Positions 36,965 to 45,333 of a stretch of DNA of 64,000 nucleotides are shown in pieces. Numbering within the stretch: position 1 is the first letter of the stretch; each line of letters opens with the position of its first letter. Below the pieces are notes generated by a model, which made no database searches, was not told where the DNA came from, and saw nothing but the letters and a program-made list of their open reading frames with translations. The translations under genes were made by a program, and so were the position numbers. The DNA comes from Gelatiniphilus marinus (GTDB taxonomy: Bacteria > Bacteroidota > Bacteroidia > Flavobacteriales > Flavobacteriaceae). The stretch is taken from the NCBI RefSeq assembly GCF_042678305.1, contig NZ_JBHUDT010000004.1. One strand, 5' to 3'.

Positions 36965-38809
36965 ATGAAAAGATTCATGTTTTCCTTTTTCAGTTTCTTG
37001 CTTATAGTATCATGCAATAGCCCAAAAAATGTGCCGGTTGCTCAGGCTCCAACCCAGCCATCATTCCTATCAACACAAAAATCTGGGTATTGGCAACAGC
37101 ATGTAGATTATAAAATGGAGATTGATATGGATGTAAACACCTATCAATACAAAGGAAAACAAGAGTTGGCATATACCAATAATTCGCCCGATGTTTTGCA
37201 CCGCGTATATTATCATTTATACTTTAATGCCTTTCAACCCGGAAGCGAAATGGATGTACGCTCCAGGACCATTGCAGATCCAGACAGACGTGTAGGCGAC
37301 AGAATTAGCAAGTTAAAGCCCAACGAAATTGGTTACATAAAAGTAAATTCGTTAAAACAAAACGGTGTAAATATTAAACATGAAACTGTTGGCACGGTAT
37401 TAGAAGTAGATTTAGCAGAGCCCATCCAGCCAGGTGAGAAGGTAACCTTTAATATGGATTTTGATGCCCAGGTACCGCTTCAAATACGCCGTTCGGGAAG
37501 AAACAGTAAAGAAGGCGTGGCGTTATCTATGGCGCAATGGTACCCTAAAATGGCGGAATACGATTTTGAAGGTTGGCACGCCGACCCCTACATAGGAAGG
37601 GAGTTTCACAGCGTTTGGGGAAATTTTGATGTTAAGCTTAGCATTGATAAAAACTATATAGTTGGAGGCACCGGCTATTTGCAAAACCCAAATGAAATAG
37701 GCTATGGGTACGAAACAGGAACAGTAAATCGCCCCGACACCGATAAACTTACGTGGCATTTTAAGGCACCCAACGTACACGATTTTACATGGGCCGCAGA
37801 CCCAGATTATATTCACGATGTATTACAAATGAAAAATGGTATAAAGCTCCATTTCCTTTACAAAAAAGATTTGGATGCCACCCATTTAGAAAACTGGAAA
37901 AAACTTCAGCCCAAAACAGCGGCATTAATGCACTATTTTAGTGCCCAAATTGGCCAATATCCGTACAAACAATACTCTGTAATTCAGGCAGGCGATGGCG
38001 GTATGGAATACGCCATGAGCACGCTAATAACCGGAAAAAGAAATTTTGGCAGTTTGGTTGGTGTTACCGCACACGAACTGGCACACAAATGGTTTCAGTT
38101 TTTATTGGCCACAAACGAAACAAAACACGAGTGGATAGACGAAGGTTTTACGGTTTACATTAGCAATCATGCCATGAACCAGATAATGGAAGAAGGCAAA
38201 AAAAACCCTTTAAAAAACGCTTACAACAGTTATATACGTTTAGCCAACTCTGGATTAGAACAACCCCTTACCACACATGCAGACCGGTATAAGTTTAATA
38301 GTGTTTATGGTACCCAAGCCTACAGTAAAGGCGCTGTGTTTTTAGCACAATTGGGATATGTTATTGGCGAAGAAAACTTACAAAAAACCATTAAAAAATA
38401 CTTTAACGACTTTGCGTTTAAGCACCCAAAACCCTTTGATATTATAAGAACTGCCGAAAAAATATCTGGATTAGAGTTGGATTGGTATTTTATAGATTTT
38501 GCACAAACCACTAACACTATAGATTACGGTATTAAATCTGTTGAAAAAAACACCATTACCTTAGAGCGTATTGGTTTAATGCCCATGCCTTTAGATGTAA
38601 CGGTAAGCTATACCGATGGTAGTACAGAGCGTTTTTATATACCATTACAGATGATGCGTGGCGAAAAACCAACCACGGGAACACTTTTAAAAGATTGGGC
38701 TTGGGCATATCCTACCTATACATTTGAAACCAAAAAAACCGTAAAAAGGGTTGAAATAGACCCTACAGGAATGATGGCTGATGTAAACAGGAGCAATAAC
38801 GTAAAGTAA
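36965..38809 (+). CDS. M1 family metallopeptidase, lipoprotein
   Basis: About 614 residues from the ATG at 36965, chosen because MKRFMFSFFSFLLIVSC is a lipoprotein signal; a longer frame upstream lacks one. The zinc-binding HELAHKW and downstream EWIDEGF give HExxH-x18-E of M1. The GGMEY exopeptidase motif appears as GDGGMEYAMST. Family knowledge: aminopeptidases removing N-terminal residues; this one is likely outer-membrane or periplasmic. Last core gene before the cassette array. Confidence 0.92.
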   Translation: MKRFMFSFFSFLLIVSCNSPKNVPVAQAPTQPSFLSTQKSGYWQQHVDYKMEIDMDVNTYQYKGKQELAYTNNSPDVLHRVYYHLYFNAFQPGSEMDVRSRTIADPDRRVGDRISKLKPNEIGYIKVNSLKQNGVNIKHETVGTVLEVDLAEPIQPGEKVTFNMDFDAQVPLQIRRSGRNSKEGVALSMAQWYPKMAEYDFEGWHADPYIGREFHSVWGNFDVKLSIDKNYIVGGTGYLQNPNEIGYGYETGTVNRPDTDKLTWHFKAPNVHDFTWAADPDYIHDVLQMKNGIKLHFLYKKDLDATHLENWKKLQPKTAALMHYFSAQIGQYPYKQYSVIQAGDGGMEYAMSTLITGKRNFGSLVGVTAHELAHKWFQFLLATNETKHEWIDEGFTVYISNHAMNQIMEEGKKNPLKNAYNSYIRLANSGLEQPLTTHADRYKFNSVYGTQAYSKGAVFLAQLGYVIGEENLQKTIKKYFNDFAFKHPKPFDIIRTAEKISGLELDWYFIDFAQTTNTIDYGIKSVEKNTITLERIGLMPMPLDVTVSYTDGSTERFYIPLQMMRGEKPTTGTLLKDWAWAYPTYTFETKKTVKRVEIDPTGMMADVNRSNNVK

Positions 38810-38932
38810 TTTATTAACCATAAGACCAACGCTATCTAATTGTTTTACCGCCCTATAAAAATAGTTTTTCTACGGCGCAACCCATTAGGCTTTATTTTGG
38901 CAAACATTAACTTTACGGTTATTTACAAACAA

Positions 38933-39769
38933 CTAAAGCGTATCTAAAGGGCTTTTAACGTTTTGTATTGCTGATTGTGCAACTTGGGTATAAACCAAAG
39001 TTGTATTAATATTTCTGTGGCCTAATAGCTTTTGTATAATTCTTATATCTGTACCGTTTTCTAATAAATGTGTTGCAAAACTGTGTCTTAAGGTATGCAC
39101 TTTAACCGGTTTGTTAATGCGCGACTTGCTTAACGCCGTTTTTAAAATTTTCCTGATACTGCTTGCGCTATAAGAAGCCGATTTTTGTTGGCCTTCAAAC
39201 AAATACACATTTGGCTTATAAGCTTTAAAGTAAAGCCGCAATAAAACCAATAAGCTTTCGGGAAGCATAACAACCCTATCTTTTTTTCCTTTGGCATTAT
39301 GTATATGGACCAGCATTCTTTGGCTATCAATGTTGTTAACTTTTAAATTAACAGCTTCACTAATGCGTAAACCTAAACCGTAAATAGTTGCCAAAATGGC
39401 TTTATGCTTTATATTTTCTGTTTGCTCCAACATCAACTTAATTTCAGTCTTAGACAATATATAAGGCAAAAAATGCTCTTTTCTGGTAGGGTAGATAATT
39501 GAAAAATCTATCTGCCTTTTAAAAAGCTCTTTAAAAAACAAATTAATGGCACCTATTAACTGTTTTTGAGAGGATATGCCATATTGCTTAGATTTTATAA
39601 TTTCTATTAGTGTTGCAATTACATCTCTATCTTCTAATTTTTCTAGGTTTTTAGACTCAATATTTAAAAACCGCACGAAAATGTTTAAAAAGTTTAAATA
39701 CGAATCAATGGTACTCTTACTGTATCTTTTAAGTTCTAATATGGTTTTAAACGTTTCAAGTTGCGACAT
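38933..39769 (-). CDS. Integron-integrase-like tyrosine recombinase
   Basis: 278 residues. The SAM-like N-terminal domain (1-95) is followed by a catalytic domain with R135 (GLGLRISEAV), K160, H225 and R228 (HTLRHSFATHLL), H251 (LLGHRNINTT) and the nucleophile Y260. MLPESL near 168 and the C-terminal VKSPLDTL recall IntI (VRSPLDAL). However, only about 30 residues separate MLPESL from the helix before HTLRH, whereas IntI1 has about 75, so the IntI-specific insertion is missing. It is transcribed away from the array, with its ATG 105 bases from the first cassette junction, as in integrons. It is the likely recombinase of the array, but this is inferred from position. Confidence 0.88.
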   Translation of the reverse strand: MSQLETFKTILELKRYSKSTIDSYLNFLNIFVRFLNIESKNLEKLEDRDVIATLIEIIKSKQYGISSQKQLIGAINLFFKELFKRQIDFSIIYPTRKEHFLPYILSKTEIKLMLEQTENIKHKAILATIYGLGLRISEAVNLKVNNIDSQRMLVHIHNAKGKKDRVVMLPESLLVLLRLYFKAYKPNVYLFEGQQKSASYSASSIRKILKTALSKSRINKPVKVHTLRHSFATHLLENGTDIRIIQKLLGHRNINTTLVYTQVAQSAIQNVKSPLDTL

Positions 39770-39832
39770 AACGCGTATTTATTTAGTTATGCAATAAATA
39801 TACAAAAAGTGAAGAATAACTTTACATTTATA

Positions 39833-39863
39833 TTGTATATAATGAACTTTTTTTATAAGTTTG
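39833..39863 (+). promoter_or_regulatory. Pc-like promoter reading into the cassette array
   Basis: TTG at 39833-39835, a 20-base spacer, and TAAGTTTG at 39856-39863, a perfect TAnnTTTG -7 box. The start point would fall near 39870, a few bases before the first cassette junction (39875). The position copies that of Pc in integrons, although here it lies between the recombinase gene and the array rather than inside the gene. Confidence 0.7.
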
Positions 39864-39880
39864 GTTATACTAACGTTCGG
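39864..39880 (+). other. Candidate primary insertion site (attI-like)
   Basis: First junction of the array: ACTAAC followed by GTTCGG, with GTT at 39875. It is the only array junction not preceded by a palindromic attC-like site, as expected for the recipient site beside the recombinase gene. The sequence AACGTT at the cut point is a small palindrome. Confidence 0.6.
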
Positions 39881-40045
39881 CGGCATTTAGCCCTATCGGG
39901 CACATACCGCCGAACGTCCCGCGCAGCTGCGCTGCCTGCACTACGGCGTGAAAACGCCGCAGAACAGGCAGCTATACGCCATTTTGCAAAGTGAAAACGT
40001 TTCACTACTTTTCACTTTGCAAAACAGCGCATAGCTGCGCGGGAC
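39875..40045 (+). mobile_element. Gene-less 171-bp cassette, copy 1
   Basis: First unit of the array and free of any plausible gene. It begins GTTCGGCGG and the complementary CCGCCGAAC ends at 39915; a second near-match CCGCAGAAC lies at about 39957. The rest is stacked inverted repeats, including GTCCCGCGCAGCT near the left and AGCTGCGCGGGAC at the end. TTTG (39983-39986), 19 bases, TACTTTTC (40006-40013) resembles a promoter reading right. The next unit starts with GTT at 40046. Further copies are at 48940, 51705 and 56366. Confidence 0.85.
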
Positions 40046-40057
40046 GTTACCCAACAT

Positions 40058-40567
40058 TTGAGAAAAATTATTTTTATACTAAGCTTTATTTTCAGCACAT
40101 TAATTTTTGCTCAAAACCCTGAATCTTCAACTCTGTATGAAAAAGAGTATTATGATTTACTAAACTACATTCCAAAAAATCTACAAACTGATTCAATTCA
40201 TAAACTCGAAAGCCCGATTTTAAAAGGCGGCTTAAATACAATTGGGAGCCTAAAACTTTACAACGGATTTAGAGAAGATTTTAAACTATCTGATAATGAC
40301 AAAAAATGGTTGGAAAATAGAATTGACCAAATCGCAACTGAATTATTTGTTGATGGAAAAAGAATTTTAATAAGTGCAGTCGGTGGTTATTCTGGTTGTC
40401 CAGATACAATGATTGAGACGTTCAGATTAAAAAATATTGAAATTATCAACTTAAAGTTTTGCCATACTTGTACTGACTCTTATCGAGACGAAAATTTCAT
40501 TGAAATATTCAACAGGAAAATGTATTCTTTAATGAAAATTGAACCATCGAATGGAAAAACTAACTGA
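40058..40567 (+). CDS. Secreted protein of unknown function (cassette gene)
   Basis: 169 residues if translation starts at TTG 40058, the only start that gives the full signal peptide MRKIIFILSFIFSTLIFAQ. The mature part contains VGGYSGCPDTMIETF and FCHTCTDSY; I do not recognise the family. The start lies only 12 bases from the unit's first GTT, so there is no room for its own promoter, and it depends on upstream transcription. Unit limits are 40046-40727. Confidence 0.7.
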   Translation: MRKIIFILSFIFSTLIFAQNPESSTLYEKEYYDLLNYIPKNLQTDSIHKLESPILKGGLNTIGSLKLYNGFREDFKLSDNDKKWLENRIDQIATELFVDGKRILISAVGGYSGCPDTMIETFRLKNIEIINLKFCHTCTDSYRDENFIEIFNRKMYSLMKIEPSNGKTN

Positions 40568-40601
40568 TTTGATTAACGGAAAACGGAAATTAAATAAAAA
40601 C

Positions 40602-40737
40602 GTTGGGTAACAACGTGTAAGGTTCATTGCTTAAGCGTTTTCCATCTGAAACATTATTGACTATAAATTGTTAACCCTTTTTTACTAACTTTATTACTAA
40701 TAACCGCAACAAACCTTACACAAACACGTTGTGCTTA
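40602..40737 (+). repeat. attC-like site of unit 2
   Basis: Unit end GTTGGGTAAC (40602-40611) is the exact 10-base complement of the unit start GTTACCCAAC at 40046. Arms GTGTAAGGTT and AACCTTACAC follow, then GTT of the next unit at 40728. The arms differ from those of most other sites in the array. Confidence 0.8.
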
Positions 40738-40754
40738 ATTATGAACCAAAATCT

Positions 40755-41861
40755 GTGAACAACATCAAAATTCTTTTTTTTCTATTTTCAATATCGATTT
40801 TTTCTCAAAATTTGGTACAAAATCCAAGTTTTGAAAACACAAAAAGATGTTCTGAAATTATCGGAGCTTTTGACCATAATGTAATAAATTGGACTTCACC
40901 TACTTTTGGAACTACTGACCTATTTAATTCTTGTGCAAAAGGTCAAGTTGGAATTCCAAGCAACTACAATGGACTACAGCAAGCGAAAGACGGCGACAAA
41001 TATGCAGGTTTTTATTTGCATTCTGACGATAATTACAGAGAATACGTGCAAGTGGAATTGTCAAATAAATTGGAAAAAGGCAAAAAATACAAGGTCGAGT
41101 TTTTCATAAGCCTCGCTGAAAACTCAGATTTTGCAATTAAAAACATTGACTACCTACTTTCCGCAAACGAATTGAACACTTCAATCTTTCGTGAAATGTC
41201 TGAAAGGCAATTGAACAAAAATAGTGTCGAAAATTTTAAAATTCACAAGATTGAAAATAACAGGTATTATGACAACAAAAGTAGTTGGACAATACTATCC
41301 AGCGAATTTACGGCACAAGGGAACGAGAAATATCTAACAATCGGAAACTTCCTTAAAAATTCCAAAACAGAGAAGTTGCTTGTTTCTAATAAAAATAGAA
41401 ACAATATGTCCTATTACTACATTGACCTTGTGAGTTTACAAGATGCTAATTGGAAAGATAGTAAACCTAAAGAAATTGTGGTTGATACCAAAAAAGATGA
41501 TATCACGATTGCTTTGAACAAAGATTACACATTTCAAAACGTCATCTTTGATTTTAACAGTTGGGAGCTATCGAGAGATGCAAAAATAGAAATAAACACT
41601 ATTTACAATTACCTTACCCAAAACAGAAATACGAAAATCATTATTTCGGGACATACCGACAATGTTGGAGATACAGAATTTAATCAAGCTCTTTCGCAAA
41701 AACGAGCAAAATCCGTATCTGATTATTTTATAAATTTGGGTTTAACCAAAAGTAGAATATCATTTGTCGGTTACGGAAGTGAAAAGCCAATTTCAACCAA
41801 CGAAACTGAAGAGGGAAGAAATAAAAACCGACGAGTTGAATTTAAAATCGTGAAAAAATAA
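40755..41861 (+). CDS. OmpA-family outer-membrane protein (cassette gene)
   Basis: About 368 residues from GTG at 40755, which directly precedes the signal peptide NNIKILFFLFSISIFSQ; an earlier in-frame GTG lies at the unit boundary. The N-terminal part NLVQNPSFENTKRC is a carbohydrate-binding-like beta-sandwich frequent in Bacteroidota. The C-terminal OmpA domain shows VIFDFNSWELSRDA and ISGHTDNVGDTEFNQALSQ, which should bind peptidoglycan. It fills unit 3 (40728-41989). Confidence 0.88.
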   Translation: MNNIKILFFLFSISIFSQNLVQNPSFENTKRCSEIIGAFDHNVINWTSPTFGTTDLFNSCAKGQVGIPSNYNGLQQAKDGDKYAGFYLHSDDNYREYVQVELSNKLEKGKKYKVEFFISLAENSDFAIKNIDYLLSANELNTSIFREMSERQLNKNSVENFKIHKIENNRYYDNKSSWTILSSEFTAQGNEKYLTIGNFLKNSKTEKLLVSNKNRNNMSYYYIDLVSLQDANWKDSKPKEIVVDTKKDDITIALNKDYTFQNVIFDFNSWELSRDAKIEINTIYNYLTQNRNTKIIISGHTDNVGDTEFNQALSQKRAKSVSDYFINLGLTKSRISFVGYGSEKPISTNETEEGRNKNRRVEFKIVKK

Positions 41862-41862
41862 C

Positions 41863-41999
41863 TAAGCACAACAATGGCTATAAGTAATTGCTTGTTCTCG
41901 CCTACTTCTGAAAATCCTCGCGGATTTTCAGTTTGGTGCGTACTTGCAAAGTTAAGTGCTAAACCACGCAACTACTCATAGCCGAGACCGTTGTAAGTA
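41863..41999 (+). repeat. attC-like site of unit 3
   Basis: TAAGCACAAC complements the unit start GTTGTGCTTA in all 10 bases. Arms GGCTATAAGTAATTGC and GCAACTACTCATAGCC pair with two A-C mismatches. The inner hairpin CTGAAAATCC-TCGC-GGATTTTCAG is perfect, and AAGTGCTAAA follows. Next GTT at 41990. Nearly identical to the sites ending at 47157 and 58434. Confidence 0.9.
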
Positions 42000-42022
42000 A
42001 TGCCGAAAAACCCAGAAACCAA

Positions 42023-42817
42023 GTGAATAAAACAATATTTGAAATTACCAAAATGGATTGTCCTTCAGAGGAAAATCTTATCCGAATGAAATTGGACGGA
42101 ATTTCAAGCATTGCGAATTTGGACTTTGATATTCCGAATCGAAAATTGACCGTTTTTCACAGCGGAGAAATTGACCAAATCGAAAAGTCCGTTATCGAAT
42201 TGAATTTAGGTGGAAAAAAAATCTCAACGGAACAAACCGACCAAACGGAATTTAAAGAAAACGAAAATCAGAAAAAACTACTTTGGTCTGTACTTGCCAT
42301 AAATTTTGCTTTTTTCATTATTGAAATGACAACAGGAATTATCTCAAAATCTATAGGACTTGTTGCCGATAGTTTAGATATGCTTGCGGACAGTTTTGTG
42401 TACGGAATTAGTTTGTTTGCGGTTGGCGGAACAGTAATAAAGAAAAAACGAATTGCCAAACTTGCTGGATATTTTCAAATAATACTTGCGATTATTGGAT
42501 TTGTAGAAGTCTTGAGAAGATTTTTCGGAAACGAGAAACTTCCCGATTTTTCAACAATGATTATCGTTTCGATTTTTGCACTTATTGCAAACGGAATTTG
42601 TCTTTATATTTTGCAAAAGTCAAAGAGCAAAGAAGAAGCACATATGAAAGCGAGTATGATTTTCACTTCGAATGACGTGATTATCAATTTGGGAGTAATT
42701 ATTGCAGGAATTTTAGTGCATTATTTGAGTTCTAATAAACCTGATTTGATTATCGGAACAATTGTTTTTGCATTGGTAATTCAAGGAGCATTTCGGATTT
42801 TGAAATTAAGTAAGTGA
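42023..42817 (+). CDS. Cation diffusion facilitator with N-terminal metal-associated domain (cassette gene)
   Basis: 264 residues from GTG 42023. The first 70 residues form a ferredoxin-like metal-associated domain (FEITKMDCPSEENLIRMKL). Membrane helices from about 90 carry the CDF first site ADSLDMLADSF and a second-site variant SNDVIINLG. It probably exports a divalent metal such as Zn, Cd or Co. The second metal site has Asn-Asp instead of the usual His-x3-Asp, so selectivity is uncertain. Only 33 bases lie between the unit start (41990) and the start codon. Confidence 0.85.
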   Translation: MNKTIFEITKMDCPSEENLIRMKLDGISSIANLDFDIPNRKLTVFHSGEIDQIEKSVIELNLGGKKISTEQTDQTEFKENENQKKLLWSVLAINFAFFIIEMTTGIISKSIGLVADSLDMLADSFVYGISLFAVGGTVIKKKRIAKLAGYFQIILAIIGFVEVLRRFFGNEKLPDFSTMIIVSIFALIANGICLYILQKSKSKEEAHMKASMIFTSNDVIINLGVIIAGILVHYLSSNKPDLIIGTIVFALVIQGAFRILKLSK

Positions 42818-42830
42818 ACTAAAAAAGCAC

Positions 42831-42967
42831 TACTTACAACAACGTGTATAATTAATGGCTGGTTCTCGCCTACTTACGAAAATCCTCGCGGATTTTCTAT
42901 TCGGTTTTTATTTGCTAAATTAGGTGCTTAAACACGCCACTAATCATACACAAAACCGTTACATACA
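42831..42967 (+). repeat. attC-like site of unit 4
   Basis: TACTTACAAC complements the unit start GTTGTAAGTA in all 10 bases. Arms GTGTATAATTAATGGC and GCCACTAATCATACAC. Inner hairpin GAAAATCC-TCGC-GGATTTTC and the motif GGTGCTTAAA. Next GTT at 42958. Confidence 0.88.
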
Positions 42968-43465
42968 ATGGCTCGGAATGAAAAGCAGAACGGACAAATA
43001 ATCTTTCTGACTGGTTGAAAAACTTGAGAAAAAAAAATAACTGACTTAAAATGCAAGCTGCGAAATTGAAAAAACATCACACGGAATGAAAAGCACAACG
43101 CTGAAAAAAATTGAATAAACAATATCCTTCAAAAAAATAAAAAGCGAATTTAAAAATTAAGCGGAATTAAGGTCGAATCAAAAATTTGAAATAAACGAAA
43201 AAGAAATATAAGATTTCTGTATCTGCCGTAAATAAAAAGATAACTGAATAAAAAACAATAAGCGGAAAAAAATCAGAGTGGAAAAAATTATTTGGACGGC
43301 TTAGCACAGAGCGTTCCAAGCAAAGTGTGTCGCCACAGTATGTAACAACGGCTATAATTCATTGCGGCGGAATTTTCTACCGAAAATTCCACGCTTTTTT
43401 CTATCTTTGAGCTACAACGGAATAATTCCTGCGTATTTTTCCGCAACGAAATCATAGCCAAAGCC
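42958..43465 (+). mobile_element. Cassette without a recognisable gene (unit 5)
   Basis: 508 bases starting GTTACATAC, with the complement GTATGTAAC at 43338-43346. The body is A-rich, has stops in all frames, and contains CGGAATGAAAAGCA twice (about 42973 and 43081). The phrase AACGCTGAAAAAAAT also occurs near 53026 in the restriction-enzyme unit. It may be a decayed gene, a noncoding RNA, or spacer DNA. Confidence 0.7.
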
Positions 43466-43474
43466 GTTATCTGC
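43338..43474 (+). repeat. attC-like site of unit 5
   Basis: GTATGTAAC complements the start GTTACATAC (9 bases). Arms GGCTATAATTCATTGCGG and CCGCAACGAAATCATAGCC flank a loop with GGAATTTTC / GAAAATTCC. Next GTT at 43466. Confidence 0.88.
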
Positions 43475-43507
43475 AATGTAAAAAAACTAAAAGGCGTAGT
43501 TAAAGAA

Positions 43508-45160
43508 ATGAACGAAACACAAAACAAAACCGCAGAAAGCATACAACAGCTTTTCAAAAATTCAGAGAATGTTCGAATTCCAGCTTATCAACGTGCGTTT
43601 AGTTGGGGAGATAAACAATGTTCTCAATTTCTGGAAGACCTTATAGAACAAAAAGGGAAAAAATATTATTTGGGACAAATCCTTTTTGAAAAAGATGGGA
43701 ACACTCTTTTTATAATTGACGGACAACAAAGACTTACAACAACAATTCTGTTTCTTTCAGCACTTGCCAAAATCAAAATCCTAAAAGGAGAAAATGTTGA
43801 ACAAATAAGACAAACTTATTTGACAGATGTTTTCAAAACTATTGATGACGACCAAGTAATTTTTAAAAAGGTTACTCAAAAGCATTTAATTTCTGCCATT
43901 GACGACACAGAAACCATTTCTCAAAAACGAATTATAGAAGCCTTTAATTTCTTTGAAACAGAGTTGTCTAAACTAGAAAAAGAAAATCTAGACTTAATTC
44001 AACAAACATTAGAAAATGCGGTAATTAGCACTTTTTATATTTCTAATAAGGTTGAAGCAACGCAAGTTTTTGAATACCAAAATAATCGGGGAAAAGAACT
44101 TTCAAGATTTGAAGTTATCAAGGCATACTTAATGCACCAGATTTACATTCAAAGTTCAGACAATAATCAAGCGAATAATGACATTGCAGAAATTCAAAGC
44201 ATAATTTCAAAAACGTACAGATACATTGAAGCAGTTGAAGGCTATTTCACAGAAAACGAGCTTTTAGATAATTATTGCAATTTGTTTTTCAACATTGGCG
44301 GTAACATTGAAGCCATAAAAGAAAAGCTTAACAAATTAGAGAATAAATCTCAATGGATTAAATTGTTTTTTGAAAACTTTGTTGAATTAACGCATAGTGC
44401 AAAAAGTATTGTGAGCAACAAAAACCAATCAAATATTACGAATCTATTTTTTGTAGGTAACGAAGCAAATTGGAAATTGGTTTTATTGACACTTTTTTAC
44501 AAAGGCGAAGTATCAGGTGATAGCTTCAAGAAAATTTTAAAATTATTAGAAGTTCTGTGTTTCAAACTTAAACTTGGCGACTACCGAACAGATTATTTGC
44601 CAAACTTCGCAAAAAGATATTTTAACCCAAAAGACATTTATAATATTGACAATTTATATCAAGATATTAAAAGTGTAACTGAAACTGGCTTTAAATGGTA
44701 TTGGAATGACGGAGAAAGATTTAGAAATATTATCCCAAACTACTTTGACAATGAAAAATGGCATTACAATCGTAATACAATCAAGTTTGTTTTGTGGCAA
44801 TACGAAAACAGTTTAAGAATTAAAAATCGTTCAGGTGCGTTATTGGACAAGGATCTTTATAATAGTTACACAATTGAACATATAACACCGCAAAACCCAG
44901 CAGACATAGAATATACGGAAGAATTTAGAAAGAACTTTTTACAACTTGCAGGTAATTTAGCACTATTGACACAAAGTCAAAACAGCAAATTTGGAAACAA
45001 GTCGTTTGAGAAAAAAAGCGAATTATTCCAAGATACTGCACTTTCAAGTTACACGGAGATTAGGGAAAAAACTCAATGGACGGAAACCGAAATTACAGAA
45101 AGACATAATCGAATTTCAGAGTTTGTGAAAACGTACTTTAAAATTGAAAATGAACAGTAA
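43508..45160 (+). CDS. DUF262/DUF1524 protein, GmrSD-like nuclease (cassette gene)
   Basis: 550 residues. The N-terminal DUF262 domain has RIPAYQRAFSWGDKQ and the ParB-like DGQQRLTTT motif. The C-terminal DUF1524 HNH-type domain has the catalytic His in SYTIEHITPQNP and an Asn-rich LAGNLALLTQSQNSKFGNKSF. Family knowledge: GmrSD-type enzymes use NTPs to cut modified (glucosylated hydroxymethylcytosine) phage DNA. A defence role is inferred. It fills unit 6 (43466-45300) with a 42-base leader. Confidence 0.87.
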   Translation: MNETQNKTAESIQQLFKNSENVRIPAYQRAFSWGDKQCSQFLEDLIEQKGKKYYLGQILFEKDGNTLFIIDGQQRLTTTILFLSALAKIKILKGENVEQIRQTYLTDVFKTIDDDQVIFKKVTQKHLISAIDDTETISQKRIIEAFNFFETELSKLEKENLDLIQQTLENAVISTFYISNKVEATQVFEYQNNRGKELSRFEVIKAYLMHQIYIQSSDNNQANNDIAEIQSIISKTYRYIEAVEGYFTENELLDNYCNLFFNIGGNIEAIKEKLNKLENKSQWIKLFFENFVELTHSAKSIVSNKNQSNITNLFFVGNEANWKLVLLTLFYKGEVSGDSFKKILKLLEVLCFKLKLGDYRTDYLPNFAKRYFNPKDIYNIDNLYQDIKSVTETGFKWYWNDGERFRNIIPNYFDNEKWHYNRNTIKFVLWQYENSLRIKNRSGALLDKDLYNSYTIEHITPQNPADIEYTEEFRKNFLQLAGNLALLTQSQNSKFGNKSFEKKSELFQDTALSSYTEIREKTQWTETEITERHNRISEFVKTYFKIENEQ

Positions 45161-45175
45161 CGAAAGGAAACAAAA

Positions 45176-45310
45176 CAGATAACAATGTATATAAAAAATA
45201 GGCGAATTAGTGCTAAATTAAAGGTTTTTGGCTCGTATCAAACTTAGTGCATATCAAAATATTTTGAGCTTCGAAATCGCCTACTTTCCATATACTAACC
45301 GTTGGGCATA
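45176..45310 (+). repeat. attC-like site of unit 6
   Basis: CAGATAAC (45176-45183) complements 8 bases of the start GTTATCTGC, the weakest core match. Arms GTATATAAAAAATAGGCGA and TCGCCTACTTTCCATATAC, with TTAGTGCTAAA between. Next GTT at 45301. Confidence 0.85.
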
Positions 45311-45333
45311 ATATTGACAAACATAACGCAAGA

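Noticed and set aside
38933..39769. Plain XerC/XerD housekeeping recombinase
   Set aside because: The C-terminal SPLD and position beside the first junction favour an array-linked role, although XerC/D-like ancestry is evident and the call is not certain.
39761..39994. Open frames running through the gene-less cassettes on either strand (also 48840-49070 and 56308-56496 minus strand)
   Set aside because: They cross unit junctions and inverted repeats, have Arg/Ala-rich sequences dictated by the palindromes, and extend into unrelated flanks.
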